The notes: a model not told the origin generated them from the sequence alone. 16,635 bases of DNA from JBHENW01 sp046261875 (GCA_046261875.1 JBHENW010000064.1:1-16635), one strand, 5' to 3'; positions 1-7,355 are shown, numbered from the stretch's first letter. Program-made: numbers and translations.

Positions 1-115
1 CAGCATTGCAGGAGGCGGTCGCCCTCTACCGCGGCGGTACGAAGGTACAGAAACCCGGGGATGACCAGAGCCCCCCGCCTGGTACGGCTGAGTCAGCGGT
101 TCGCCCGCTTATCCG
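1..115 (+). other. Unresolved junction: tail of an upstream gene and 5' end of the kinase
   Basis: No single reading frame explains this stretch. Third-position G/C, which is high in the real genes here, is high in frame 3 from 3 to 59 (15 of 19 codons) and then in frame 1 from an ATG at 61 (14 of 18 codons up to 114). The kinase itself is read in frame 2 from 116. A TGA at 62-64 in frame 2 overlaps the ATG at 61 as ATGA, the same kind of junction seen four times downstream. The simplest inference is an upstream gene ending near 62 and a kinase starting at 61, with small indels (assembly error or true frameshift) near 50-60 and 95-115. I do not recognise the upstream protein from the roughly 20 residues visible. 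Confidence 0.4.
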
Positions 116-2920
116 ATGGCGCTCGCCGCCGCGGCGTTCGCGGGGTACGAGCTGTGGCGGCGGGCGGTCGCGGGCACCCTTCCCGACCAATCCCCCACCG
201 CCGCGCGCCTCGTCGCCGGCGCCGGGCTGCTCCTCGTCCTCGTGGTCTCACCCTCGGCCGAGCATCGCCGGGCCCGCGAGGGGTTCCGCGTCGCACGCGC
301 CATCCGTCTGCCGGATCCCGCGCGCGCGTCGTTGAACGCGGTCTTCACCGCGCAGCTCGCCGTGGATCACGTCTCGTCCTTCCGTCTGGACCGCGAGCTG
401 CCCGCGCCCCTGGACGAGGTGAACCTGTCGGATCTGGCCTACCGGGTCTGGAGGAGCGGAGAGCGCCGGTTCCGGCAGGCCGGCCTCATTTCCTACGAGG
501 TCCTGGATCCCGGCGGACGCTACCGGAGCTCCTTCGCGCTCATCCCCGAGCGCGAACAGGATCCGGGGAGCTCGGAGCCGCTGCGGATCGACCGGCACGC
601 CATGCCCGTCGTGCGCCGCACGGCTCCCCTGCAGTACCGGGGGGAGCCGTGGGGGAGCGTCCGCATCGAGGTCGCGGACTGGCCGGCCTGGGACCCCCTC
701 CCCCCGGGGATCGAGGTCTATCGCCGCCTCGTGCTCGGAGATCCGTCCGAGGGCTCGCCCCCGAAAGTCGCGCCGCGCCCCGTCCTGACGACCTATGCGC
801 CGGACGGGCAGCGGCGCAACGAGGGTCCCGACCTGCCTCCCGGGATCCTGCAGCGGGTGCGGCGCGCCGACCGTCCCCTGACCGTGGTGCTCGAATACCG
901 CGACGAAGTGCTGCGCGGCGAGGTGCGGCCGCTCGGAGACGGGCTGCTGCTCGTCGGCATACCGGGCCCGGGCCTCCTGGGTCGATTCCTCAACGCCGCG
1001 CTGCTGCTGCCCGGCCTCTTTCTCTTCGGAGCGCTGTGGGGCGTCCTGACCCTCTGGCGCGCGGTGATCGCCGCGCCGGCGGGAAAGGCGGAGCTCCCGC
1101 AGGGGGCGCGGACGTTCCGGGGCCGGCTCGTGAGCCTCTTCGTCGTCGGGGTCATGATCCCGCTCTTCGCGGTCACGATCTTCCTGCGCCAGGAGATCGA
1201 GACGCGCTCCGTGCGCGACACCGTGGACCACGCGCGAACGGCGCTCAACACGGCGCGCCGCGTACTCGACGACTACCTCCTGTCGGCCACGGCCGGCCGC
1301 GCGCCGCTGGCGACCTTGGACGACGTGCTCCTCGCGTGGCTCGCGAGCGCCGTCGGCTACGACCTCTCCGTCTCGGCGCCCGACGCGACGCTCGTCGCGA
1401 CCTCGCGCCGCGACCTGTATGCGGCGGGCCTCCTGCCGGACCGGGTGCCGGCGGCGGCGTACACCGCGATCGGGCTCGGGGGCGCCTCCGAGCACGTCGG
1501 CGCGCGCGTGATCGGCGGGAGCCGCTTCGACGAGATGACGACCGATCTCTCCTCCGTGCCGGGCGTGCCCGGAGTCCGCAGCCCGGGCCTCCTCTCGCTG
1601 CTCCTGCTTCCGCAGCAGCGGCTCGCCGAGGCCGAGGCATCCCGCCTGACCGCCGCCGTCTCCGCCTTCAGCCTCCTCGCCTTCCTCGTCTCCGCGTTCG
1701 TCGCGGGACGACTCGCCCTCCGCGTGGCCAAGCCGGTCGCGGATCTCGTGCAGGGCACTCGCGCGGTCGCCCGCGGGGACTTCTTCCCCCGGCTGGCTGA
1801 GCCTCCGGACGACGAGCTACGGGAGCTGGTTCGCGCCTTCCTCTCGATGTCCCGGAGCCTCGCGGAGCAGACGGACGCCCTCTCGCGCGAGAAGGAGCGG
1901 CTCGCGACGCTTCTGGCGCACCTGACGGCCGGGGTCGTGGCCTACGGGGAACAGGGACGAGTGCTTCTCGCGAACCCGGCGGCCGCCGCGCTCGGCGGCG
2001 GGCGGGCGGACGGCGTGAGCCTCGAAGAGGTCTTCGCCGGCGAGGGGATGAAGCCGATCCGCGACGTCCTGCGGGACCTCCCCGATGCGTCCCTTTCCGC
2101 GGAGATCGAGCCCCGGCCGGGAGAGCGGTGGCGGATCGTGACGGTCCCTCTGCCGCTCGGCGGAGAGGGCGCCCGGATGGCCGTCATCGAAGACGTCTCC
2201 GACGTCGTGCGGTCCAACCGGCTCGCCGCCTGGGCGGAGATGGCCCGCATCATCGCGCACGAGATCAAGAACCCGCTCACGCCGATCCGGCTCTCCGTCG
2301 AGCACCTGAGGGAGGTGTGGCGGCGCGGCGACCCGGACTTCGACCGCGTTCTCGAAGAGTGCGTGACGAACGTCCTGCGCCAGACCGAAGAGCTGCGCCG
2401 CTCCGCGTCGGAGTTCTCGGACTACGCGCGGCTGCCCCGGCCGGAGGTGCGGCCCCTCGACGTGGGCAAGCTGTTGCGCGAGACCGCCGCGGCGTATGCC
2501 GGCGCTCCGGGAGTCCGTTGGGTCATCCGCGCCGAGGAGGGCCTCATCGCGGACGCGGATCCGCGGCTCCTTTCGCGGGTCTTCGCGAACCTCGTTGGCA
2601 ACGCGATCGAAGCGTTCGCGGGCCGGGGGGGCGAGGTCGCGCTCACGGCGGCGCTCGAGGACTCCCGTATCGTGGTCTCGGTCGAAGACGACGGTCCGGG
2701 CGTGTCCTCCGCGATCCTGTCTCATCTGTTCGACCCGTACTTCTCCTCCAAGAGCGGCGGAACGGGCCTGGGCCTCGCCATCGCGAAGAAGATCGTCGAG
2801 GAGCACGGCGGCGCGATCCGCGCCGAGAACCGGAGCTCGGGCGGCTTCCGGGTGCGTTTCGACTTGCCCCTGCACCGCCGGGCGCCCCGGCCCGAGACTC
2901 CGGAAGGGGTCATCGCCTGA
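116..2920 (+). CDS. NtrY-type membrane sensor histidine kinase (HAMP-PAS-HisKA-HATPase)
   Basis: A 934-residue inner-membrane histidine kinase that would autophosphorylate and pass phosphate to an unseen response regulator. Hydrophobic segments lie near residues 28-45, 286-315, 336-358 and 511-535. The stretches 46-285 and 359-510 are therefore candidate extracytoplasmic sensors. A HAMP-like region (about 536-590) and a PAS-like region (about 600-700) follow. The H-box has H715 in HEIKNPLTPI, typical of the NtrY class; N829 is the N-box Asn, DDGPG is at 858-862, and a GGTGLGLAIAKK G2 box is present. ATG 116 is the first in-frame start after stops at 62 and 89. It lacks a Shine-Dalgarno sequence, and positively charged residues follow the first hydrophobic segment, so an N-terminal piece may be missing (alternative start ATG 61 after a frameshift). 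It overlaps the lipoprotein gene by 4 nt. The ligand and true NtrY orthology are not determinable. Confidence 0.9.
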   Translation: MALAAAAFAGYELWRRAVAGTLPDQSPTAARLVAGAGLLLVLVVSPSAEHRRAREGFRVARAIRLPDPARASLNAVFTAQLAVDHVSSFRLDRELPAPLDEVNLSDLAYRVWRSGERRFRQAGLISYEVLDPGGRYRSSFALIPEREQDPGSSEPLRIDRHAMPVVRRTAPLQYRGEPWGSVRIEVADWPAWDPLPPGIEVYRRLVLGDPSEGSPPKVAPRPVLTTYAPDGQRRNEGPDLPPGILQRVRRADRPLTVVLEYRDEVLRGEVRPLGDGLLLVGIPGPGLLGRFLNAALLLPGLFLFGALWGVLTLWRAVIAAPAGKAELPQGARTFRGRLVSLFVVGVMIPLFAVTIFLRQEIETRSVRDTVDHARTALNTARRVLDDYLLSATAGRAPLATLDDVLLAWLASAVGYDLSVSAPDATLVATSRRDLYAAGLLPDRVPAAAYTAIGLGGASEHVGARVIGGSRFDEMTTDLSSVPGVPGVRSPGLLSLLLLPQQRLAEAEASRLTAAVSAFSLLAFLVSAFVAGRLALRVAKPVADLVQGTRAVARGDFFPRLAEPPDDELRELVRAFLSMSRSLAEQTDALSREKERLATLLAHLTAGVVAYGEQGRVLLANPAAAALGGGRADGVSLEEVFAGEGMKPIRDVLRDLPDASLSAEIEPRPGERWRIVTVPLPLGGEGARMAVIEDVSDVVRSNRLAAWAEMARIIAHEIKNPLTPIRLSVEHLREVWRRGDPDFDRVLEECVTNVLRQTEELRRSASEFSDYARLPRPEVRPLDVGKLLRETAAAYAGAPGVRWVIRAEEGLIADADPRLLSRVFANLVGNAIEAFAGRGGEVALTAALEDSRIVVSVEDDGPGVSSAILSHLFDPYFSSKSGGTGLGLAIAKKIVEEHGGAIRAENRSSGGFRVRFDLPLHRRAPRPETPEGVIA
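2902..2909 (+). promoter_or_regulatory. Shine-Dalgarno GGAAGGGG favouring CTG start at 2917
   Basis: The purine run GGAAGGGG ends 7 nt before CTG 2917 but 16 nt before the next candidate, GTG 2926. Normal spacing therefore favours the CTG, which overlaps the kinase stop as CTGA. Confidence 0.5.
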
Positions 2921-4380
2921 ACCGGGTGGCCTCCGCCGCGCTGCTCGCGCTCGCGGCGTTGACCGCATGTGCGCGCGAGAAGCCGGCCGAGGCGCGGCCG
3001 CTCTCCTCCGGCGACGCCGTCTGGCTGCGCGACGGCGTCGGGCCGGACGCCGCGAGCCTGGAAGACGCCCTCGTCAGCTCCGGCTTCTCCGCCGTGTTCC
3101 TGCCCGCGCGCACTCTCCGGAGCGAGGGAGACCGGTTCGAGGGGGCTCCCGCCGGCTCTCCCCCCGTCCCCCTCGCGCGGATTCCGGTCGTCCTCGTCGT
3201 CCACGCGGGAGAGGACTTCGCGACGACCCTGCGCACCGCGTCGGGCCAGGGCCGGAAAATGCTCGTGGATTCCGCGGGCCGGGTCGTTCAGGGCGCAATC
3301 GCCGACCGGCAGCTCTTCGGGCGTGTCGTCGGGCTCCACCTCGACCTCCCGTTCACCGCCGACGGCCTCGATGCCTATTCGGAGGTCATCCGCGCGGCGC
3401 GACGGCAAGTTCCGGCGCAGTACCGCCTGACGGCGTCCTTGCGGATCGCGCCGAACGAGGAGGAGCGGGAAGCCCTCGGGAAGCTCCCCCTCGACGGGTG
3501 GACGGCGAACGTCTTCGGCGAGCAGAGCCCGGCCGATCCCGTCGCCGTCGATACGCTCGGGAAGCCGTGGTGGGCGGTCTTTTCCCCCGCGGCGCGGGGC
3601 GTGGTACGCGGCGCGGACGGTTCGGTGCGCAGGGTTCTGCCCGAGAGATACCTGGCGGTGTTCTCCGACCGGCCGGACGTGGACCTCACGCACGACCTCA
3701 GCTGGAAAGAGGAATGGGCGTCGGCCTACTTCCTGCGGCCCCGCGCCAGAATCGCCTGGGAGGACACGATCATCTCACCGGGCGAGGTGATCAGCTTTTC
3801 GCATCCGTCGCTGCCCGAGATGCTCTCGCGCCTGGGCGCGGACGTCGCGGCCCGCCGGAACGTCCGGGGACGGGTCATCGCCCTCGAAGGTCTGCGGGAA
3901 GAAGACCGGATCTTCACCCTCGCGGCCCTCGGAGACGTTCTGCTCGGCCGCTCACTCGATCCGGACCTGCGGGTGGCGGTGGGGCCGGCCGGGCCGCGCG
4001 CTCTCAGCGTGGGAGGGGAGAACAGAACCGCCCACACGTCCGCCGTATCCCGCACCGGGAACTGGGTGGAGGTCGAAATGCCGGGGTTCGGCATCCGCGA
4101 CGTCCTGCCCGGTGGGTTCGAGCGATACGAAACCTACGACGCGGAAGAGCGGCCCGTGACGCTGGGGCGCGCCGTGCGCGTTCGTTTCTTCGAAACCCTG
4201 GTCGGTGCTTTCGAGCGCATCGCGCCGGCCGTCGTGACGCTCCCGTCGGCGCCTCGCCAGGGCTGTTGCCGCTGGCGCTCCCGCTACATATCCGCCGCCG
4301 GTCGGGAGATCACCACCGACTGGGCGCCTCCTGAGCCGACGGCGACCCCGGCGGCTCGCCGACCGGGCGGGGGAAGTTAG
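2917..4380 (+). CDS. Predicted lipoprotein, DUF3142-like, coupled to the sensor kinase
   Basis: Starting at CTG 2917 gives a 487-residue protein with a textbook lipoprotein signal: MNR, a hydrophobic Ala/Leu run, then lipobox LTAC with the lipidated Cys at residue 18 (codon 2968-2970). GTG 2926 would lose the only basic residue of the signal. The mature part contains a GLHLDLPF stretch followed by a Tyr/Arg-rich segment, a LTASL strand and a Trp after an LDGW turn. This resembles DUF3142 proteins, which look like TIM-barrel glycoside-hydrolase relatives; I cannot confirm this without a profile search. No enzymatic function is assigned. CTGA overlap with the kinase suggests coupled translation and possibly a shared envelope-sensing job. 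The stop lies 1 nt from the convergent pssA stop. Confidence 0.75.
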   Translation: MNRVASAALLALAALTACAREKPAEARPLSSGDAVWLRDGVGPDAASLEDALVSSGFSAVFLPARTLRSEGDRFEGAPAGSPPVPLARIPVVLVVHAGEDFATTLRTASGQGRKMLVDSAGRVVQGAIADRQLFGRVVGLHLDLPFTADGLDAYSEVIRAARRQVPAQYRLTASLRIAPNEEEREALGKLPLDGWTANVFGEQSPADPVAVDTLGKPWWAVFSPAARGVVRGADGSVRRVLPERYLAVFSDRPDVDLTHDLSWKEEWASAYFLRPRARIAWEDTIISPGEVISFSHPSLPEMLSRLGADVAARRNVRGRVIALEGLREEDRIFTLAALGDVLLGRSLDPDLRVAVGPAGPRALSVGGENRTAHTSAVSRTGNWVEVEMPGFGIRDVLPGGFERYETYDAEERPVTLGRAVRVRFFETLVGAFERIAPAVVTLPSAPRQGCCRWRSRYISAAGREITTDWAPPEPTATPAARRPGGGS

Positions 4381-4381
4381 C

Positions 4382-5149
4382 CTACCGGCGCAGGAGAGAA
4401 AGGAGCTTCGCGACCGGGCCGGAGAGAACGAATGTCAGCGCGAGGGCGAGGAGCGCCGCCGACGGGCGCAGGGCGATCACCATGAAGACCAGGGCGATGG
4501 CGGGAAGGATCCAGGCCGGGCGCTTCCGCCGGAGGTCGATGTCCTTGAAGGAGCGGTAGCGGATCGTCGAAATCATCAGGTAGGAAAGCAGGATCGTGAG
4601 GACCAGCAGGCCGGTCATCCAGACCCGGTCGACCAGGCGCTCGGGCGTGGCCAGGACGAGAGTCGAGATCGTCCCGGCGGCCGCGGGGATCGGCAACCCG
4701 ATGAAGTACCGCTTGTCGGTGACGTGCGTCTGGATGTTGAAGCGCGCGAGCCGCATCGATCCGCACACGACGAAGAGGAAAGACACGAGCCATCCGATGC
4801 GGTCGAAGTCGGAAAGCCCCCAGGAATAGGCGAGCACGGCCGGCGCCACCCCGAAAGAGACGAGGTCGGCGAGCGAGTCGTACTCCTCGCCGAACTCGGA
4901 AGCGGAGTTCATCAGGCGCGCCACGCGGCCGTCGAGCATGTCGAGCACCGCCGCCAGGATGATGAGAAGGGCCGCGGTCTCGAAAGTTCCGCGGATCGAG
5001 CCCCAGATCGAGAGGTACCCGCAGAAGAGGTTGCCGACGGTGAAGAGGGTCGGGAGCACGAAGAGGCCCCGCGAGAGGCGTTCGCGGGAAAGACGGCGGA
5101 CGCGGCTTCGGGCCGGGGGTGCGCCGGTGAGGATCTCTTCGTCGGCCAT
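4382..5149 (-). CDS. pssA: CDP-diacylglycerol--serine O-phosphatidyltransferase
   Basis: A 255-residue integral membrane enzyme that makes phosphatidylserine from CDP-diacylglycerol and L-serine, the first committed step to phosphatidylethanolamine. The CDP-alcohol phosphotransferase signature DxxDGxxARx8Gx3Dx3D is complete from D70 to D95 (LDMLDGRVAR, then G87, D91 and D95). Several hydrophobic helices flank it, and the N-terminus (residues 14-27) is Arg-rich and cytoplasmic, as in the bacterial type II enzyme. ATG 5149 was chosen because it lies 2 nt after the psd stop and gives the family N-terminus; the frame stays open further upstream but there runs through psd. It has no Shine-Dalgarno of its own, so it is probably translationally coupled to psd, whose product uses phosphatidylserine as substrate. 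Confidence 0.96.
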   Translation of the reverse strand: MADEEILTGAPPARSRVRRLSRERLSRGLFVLPTLFTVGNLFCGYLSIWGSIRGTFETAALLIILAAVLDMLDGRVARLMNSASEFGEEYDSLADLVSFGVAPAVLAYSWGLSDFDRIGWLVSFLFVVCGSMRLARFNIQTHVTDKRYFIGLPIPAAAGTISTLVLATPERLVDRVWMTGLLVLTILLSYLMISTIRYRSFKDIDLRRKRPAWILPAIALVFMVIALRPSAALLALALTFVLSGPVAKLLSLLRR

Positions 5150-5151
5150 GC

Positions 5152-5778
5152 CTACGGCCAGCGGGCGACCGGGGTCTTTCCGGCCTTCACCTTGGATCCC
5201 TTGGCGACGAGGATCTCCGTGCCGTCCGGCACGAAGTGGTCCACGCGCGAGCCGAATTTGATCATGCCGATCCGTTCTCCCCGCGTCAGCCTCGCCCCGG
5301 GCTTCGGGTAGAAGACGATCCGCCGCGCGAGAGCGCCGGCGATCTGCTTGAAGGTCACCGTGCCGCGGTCCGATGCGATCGCGGCGCAGTTCTGCTCGTT
5401 CTCCAGCGAGGACTTCTCCGAGAAAGCGACTCCCTTCTTGCCCGGGACATAGCTGCATTCACCGAGCTTTCCGGAAACGGGGGCACGATTCACGTGGCAG
5501 TTGAAGACGGACATGAACACCGTGATCCGGCGCGAGGCGCCTGGGGGAGCCTCCGGCGCCGGACCGATCGAGAGGACCGTGCCGTCGGCCGCCGAGACGA
5601 TCGTCTCCTCGCCTCCTTCGGGGGTCCGTTCCGGGTCCCGAAAGAACGAGACGAGGAAGACAGTGAGCAGAAAGAGAAAACCGGCCAGGATCGGACGGTC
5701 GGCCCAGGCGGCCGCGACGGCGAGCAGGAAGGGGGGGACGATGAAGACCCAACCCTCCCGGGCAACGGGGATCTTCAG
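5152..5778 (-). CDS. psd: Phosphatidylserine decarboxylase proenzyme, short type, CTG start
   Basis: A 208-residue pyruvoyl enzyme that converts phosphatidylserine to phosphatidylethanolamine. The N-terminus MKIPVAREGW matches the short Psd family and is followed by two membrane helices (about 11-26 and 30-45). Conserved elements are FFRDPER at 45-51, ADG at 64-66, FNCHVNRAP with H95, and the self-cleavage site KFGS. Chain cleavage before S177 would leave a beta chain of 176 and an alpha chain of 32 residues carrying the pyruvoyl group. No ATG, GTG or TTG occurs in frame between 5778 and the GTG at 5520; that GTG start would delete the first 86 residues. CTG 5778 overlaps the DUF465 stop as CTGA and sits 9 nt after a GGAGGG. 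Full family length and intact catalytic residues argue against a pseudogene. Confidence 0.94.
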   Translation of the reverse strand: MKIPVAREGWVFIVPPFLLAVAAAWADRPILAGFLFLLTVFLVSFFRDPERTPEGGEETIVSAADGTVLSIGPAPEAPPGASRRITVFMSVFNCHVNRAPVSGKLGECSYVPGKKGVAFSEKSSLENEQNCAAIASDRGTVTFKQIAGALARRIVFYPKPGARLTRGERIGMIKFGSRVDHFVPDGTEILVAKGSKVKAGKTPVARWP

Positions 5779-5996
5779 TGGGTAACTCCCTCCCGATAGC
5801 TTCGTGCGATGGCTTCCATCCGATCCTTCAGGGCGAGTTTTTCCTTCTTCAGCCGCTTCTCTTCCAGTTCCTCTTCCTCGGAGAGTCGTCCCTTGTGCGC
5901 CAGCGCCAGGAGCCGCTCCTCGTGATCGCGGTGCTCCTGGTGCAGGCGGAGGTATTCCGGGTCTCCGGCCACGGCGTCAGAACGGTCGTTCTGCAT
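5775..5996 (-). CDS. DUF465 (YdcH-like) small coiled-coil protein
   Basis: A 73-residue charged helical protein. The C-terminal half (EEKRLKKEKLALKDRM) is the characteristic LKKxKLxLKD signature of DUF465/YdcH proteins, and the preceding HEERLLAL and SEEEELEE segments suggest a helical hairpin. The family's function is not established. The start at ATG 5996 is well supported by AAGGAGGT at 6005-6012, a full complement to the 16S rRNA tail with 8-nt spacing. It heads the psd-pssA operon and overlaps psd by 4 nt, so this well-initiated short gene may deliver ribosomes to the CTG start of psd. Confidence 0.88.
   Translation of the reverse strand: MQNDRSDAVAGDPEYLRLHQEHRDHEERLLALAHKGRLSEEEELEEKRLKKEKLALKDRMEAIARSYREGVTH
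5788..5793 (-). promoter_or_regulatory. Shine-Dalgarno GGAGGG for psd CTG start
   Basis: On the minus strand GGAGGG lies inside the 3' end of the DUF465 gene with a 9-nt spacer to CTG 5778. This is ideal spacing and independent support for CTG as the psd initiation codon. Confidence 0.65.
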
Positions 5997-6055
5997 CAGC
6001 TCGAACCTCCTTGCTTCACTTTTTGTTCGGGGAAGGGGCAGTGGGGCACGGCGGG

Positions 6056-6084
6056 AGTCTACCGGCCGCCCCGGGGGGTTTCAA
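6056..6084 (-). promoter_or_regulatory. Predicted sigma-70 type promoter for DUF465-psd-pssA
   Basis: On the minus strand TTGAAA (6084-6079) is followed by exactly 17 nt and TAGACT (6061-6056). These match the -35 consensus at 5 of 6 positions and the -10 at 4 of 6. Transcription would begin near 6049, leaving an untranslated leader of about 50 nt that ends in the strong AAGGAGGT. It lies in the 118-nt gap after rimI, the only sizeable gap upstream of the operon. Prediction only. Confidence 0.45.
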
Positions 6085-6114
6085 CTGGCCGGACCGGAGC
6101 CTCCGCGGGCGTTT

Positions 6115-6609
6115 TCAGGAGCGTTTTCGCGTTCCCTCGAGCGGCAGCATGAGCGCGAACGCGTCCTCGCCATCCTGGTAGTAGGCCTTGCGCCGGTAGG
6201 CTTCGCGGAATCCGTAGGATTTGTAGAACTCTCGCGCGGGAAGGTTCGAGACGCGCACCTCGAGCGTCACGGCGCCCGATCCGAGGGACCGTGCCCGGGC
6301 GAGCGCGTCCTCGAAGAGGCGCCGCCCGTATCCCCGGTTGCGCAGGCGCGGATCCGTCGCGATCTTGTTGATGTGGAACTCCTCGTACAGCGACACGGCG
6401 AAGAGGTACCCGCCGATCCGCGGCGGGACCCCGTCGCGACGCACGAGCACCCGGGCGTACCGATACGGCTCGCGCAGCTCGCTCTCGAAGAACTCCCGTT
6501 TCCACGGGATCAGGAAGGACTCCCGCTCGATCCGGGCGATGTCGTCGAGGTCGCCCGATCCCGGCGATCCGAGAACGTAGGGATCCGGACGCGGCTCACG
6601 CAGCGCCAT
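6115..6609 (-). CDS. rimI: Ribosomal-protein-alanine N-acetyltransferase RimI
   Basis: A 164-residue GNAT-fold enzyme expected to acetylate the N-terminal alanine of ribosomal protein S18 using acetyl-CoA. The acetyl-CoA pyrophosphate loop is visible as RLRNRGYGRRLFE (pattern RxxGxG/A). It is preceded by the beta-strand FHINKIATDP and followed by TLEVRVSNLPAREFYKSYGF, the usual RimI block with the conserved Asn and the Tyr pair. Length is close to the family's 150-160 residues. ATG 6609 lies 14 nt inside the end of tsaB and is preceded by GGAGGAG. The tsaB-rimI order is a well-known bacterial pairing and supports the call over a generic GNAT enzyme. Confidence 0.94.
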   Translation of the reverse strand: MALREPRPDPYVLGSPGSGDLDDIARIERESFLIPWKREFFESELREPYRYARVLVRRDGVPPRIGGYLFAVSLYEEFHINKIATDPRLRNRGYGRRLFEDALARARSLGSGAVTLEVRVSNLPAREFYKSYGFREAYRRKAYYQDGEDAFALMLPLEGTRKRS

Positions 6610-7231
6610 GCTTCTCCTCCGCCGCGCTGGGCCTCGAGTAGATCGCCTCGGGGGCCTCCGGCGCGTCGCCCCGTGGCGCCCGGCTTGCCGCCCGGGCCAG
6701 CGCGGCGCAGGGAGTCACCGGAAGGGGACGGGCGCCCGGGATGATCCCGGCGGGAAGGCCGAAGAGTGCCGCGCCCTCCGACGCCCGGAGCGCTTCGGTG
6801 GCGGGAACCCGGCGGGGAGGCGCCAGCGCCGCGGCACGCGGACCCCGCAGGTCGAAGCGGCCCATGACGATCTCTCCGCGACCCGCGTCGAGGAGGGTCG
6901 CCACCGTATCGGCTCCCGTGGACCGCGCCGCTTCGGCCATCGCTTCCAGGGTCGAAACGGTCTCGAGCGGAATTCCGAGGGCGCGGCGCAGGCCCCAGGC
7001 GGTCGCCAGGCCGATCCGCACCCCCGTGAAGGACCCGGGTCCCGCGCACACGACGATCCGTTCGCAATCGGCGAGGCGCGCGCCGGCGGCCGCGAGGCAC
7101 GCGTCGAGCGCCGGCAGAAGATCCTCCGAGGCGCGGCGCTCGGTCGAGAGCTTCTGCTCGAAGAGATCCCCGCCGCGCAGCACGGCGACCGACGGCACGG
7201 GACTCGCGGTATCGAAGGCGATCACCGTCAT
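6596..7231 (-). CDS. tsaB: tRNA threonylcarbamoyladenosine biosynthesis protein TsaB
   Basis: A 211-residue ASKHA-fold protein that partners TsaD (not in this window) in forming t6A37 on ANN-decoding tRNAs. It begins MTVIAFDTASPVPSVAV, the family N-terminus, and has the hallmark GPGSFTGVRIGLATAWGL near residues 67-84. The C-terminal half is Ala/Pro-rich and less conserved. The start at ATG 7231 follows the family N-terminus; the frame stays open further upstream, but that extension would run into the divergent mutS and is Arg/Pro-rich like non-coding high-GC sequence. No clear Shine-Dalgarno sequence precedes ATG 7231. It overlaps rimI by 14 nt and is divergent from mutS across 124 nt. Confidence 0.94.
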   Translation of the reverse strand: MTVIAFDTASPVPSVAVLRGGDLFEQKLSTERRASEDLLPALDACLAAAGARLADCERIVVCAGPGSFTGVRIGLATAWGLRRALGIPLETVSTLEAMAEAARSTGADTVATLLDAGRGEIVMGRFDLRGPRAAALAPPRRVPATEALRASEGAALFGLPAGIIPGARPLPVTPCAALARAASRAPRGDAPEAPEAIYSRPSAAEEKHGAA

Positions 7232-7294
7232 CAAAAACCCAAGCCTCGCGAGAATACTCCAGGGCCGGCGCCGCGCAGGCCCGCCGCGGGGAGA

Positions 7295-7306
7295 CTTCGT
7301 GCGAAG
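7295..7306. repeat. Short inverted repeat CTTCG-N2-CGAAG in the tsaB-mutS gap
   Basis: Perfect 5-bp arms with a 2-nt centre lie 50 nt before the mutS ATG, inside the 124-nt divergent region 7232-7355. The short dyad could be an operator, but it does not match an operator I know. No convincing -35/-10 pair was found on either strand of this gap. Confidence 0.25.
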
Positions 7307-7339
7307 ATCCTCCGCCAAGGATGCATCCCGTGATTCACC

Positions 7340-7346
7340 GGAGGGG
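7340..7346 (+). promoter_or_regulatory. Shine-Dalgarno GGAGGGG for mutS
   Basis: GGAGGGG ends 9 nt before ATG 7356. It fixes the mutS start and rejects the in-frame upstream extension that would run back through tsaB on the opposite strand. Confidence 0.7.
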
Positions 7347-7355
7347 CCGCGCGGC

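Noticed and set aside
3..335. Separate small gene in frame 3 at the left edge
   Set aside because: Coding-like composition holds only to about 60. Beyond that it overlaps the kinase and becomes Ser/Pro/Arg-rich, so only the first part may be a real gene tail.
6061..6091. CCGGCC/GGCCGG inverted repeat after rimI as a terminator
   Set aside because: No T tract follows, the loop is long, and the repeat overlaps the better-supported promoter for the DUF465 operon.
7251..7258. AGAATACT as an overlapping divergent -10 for mutS or tsaB
   Set aside because: Only 4 of 6 matches on either strand, and -35 positions are poor (3 of 6 or fewer).
6741..7355. Possible N-terminal extension of MutS by about 205 residues
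   Set aside because: It would overlap tsaB on the opposite strand, is Arg/Ser-rich, and the MutS N-terminus with a good ribosome-binding site is at 7356.
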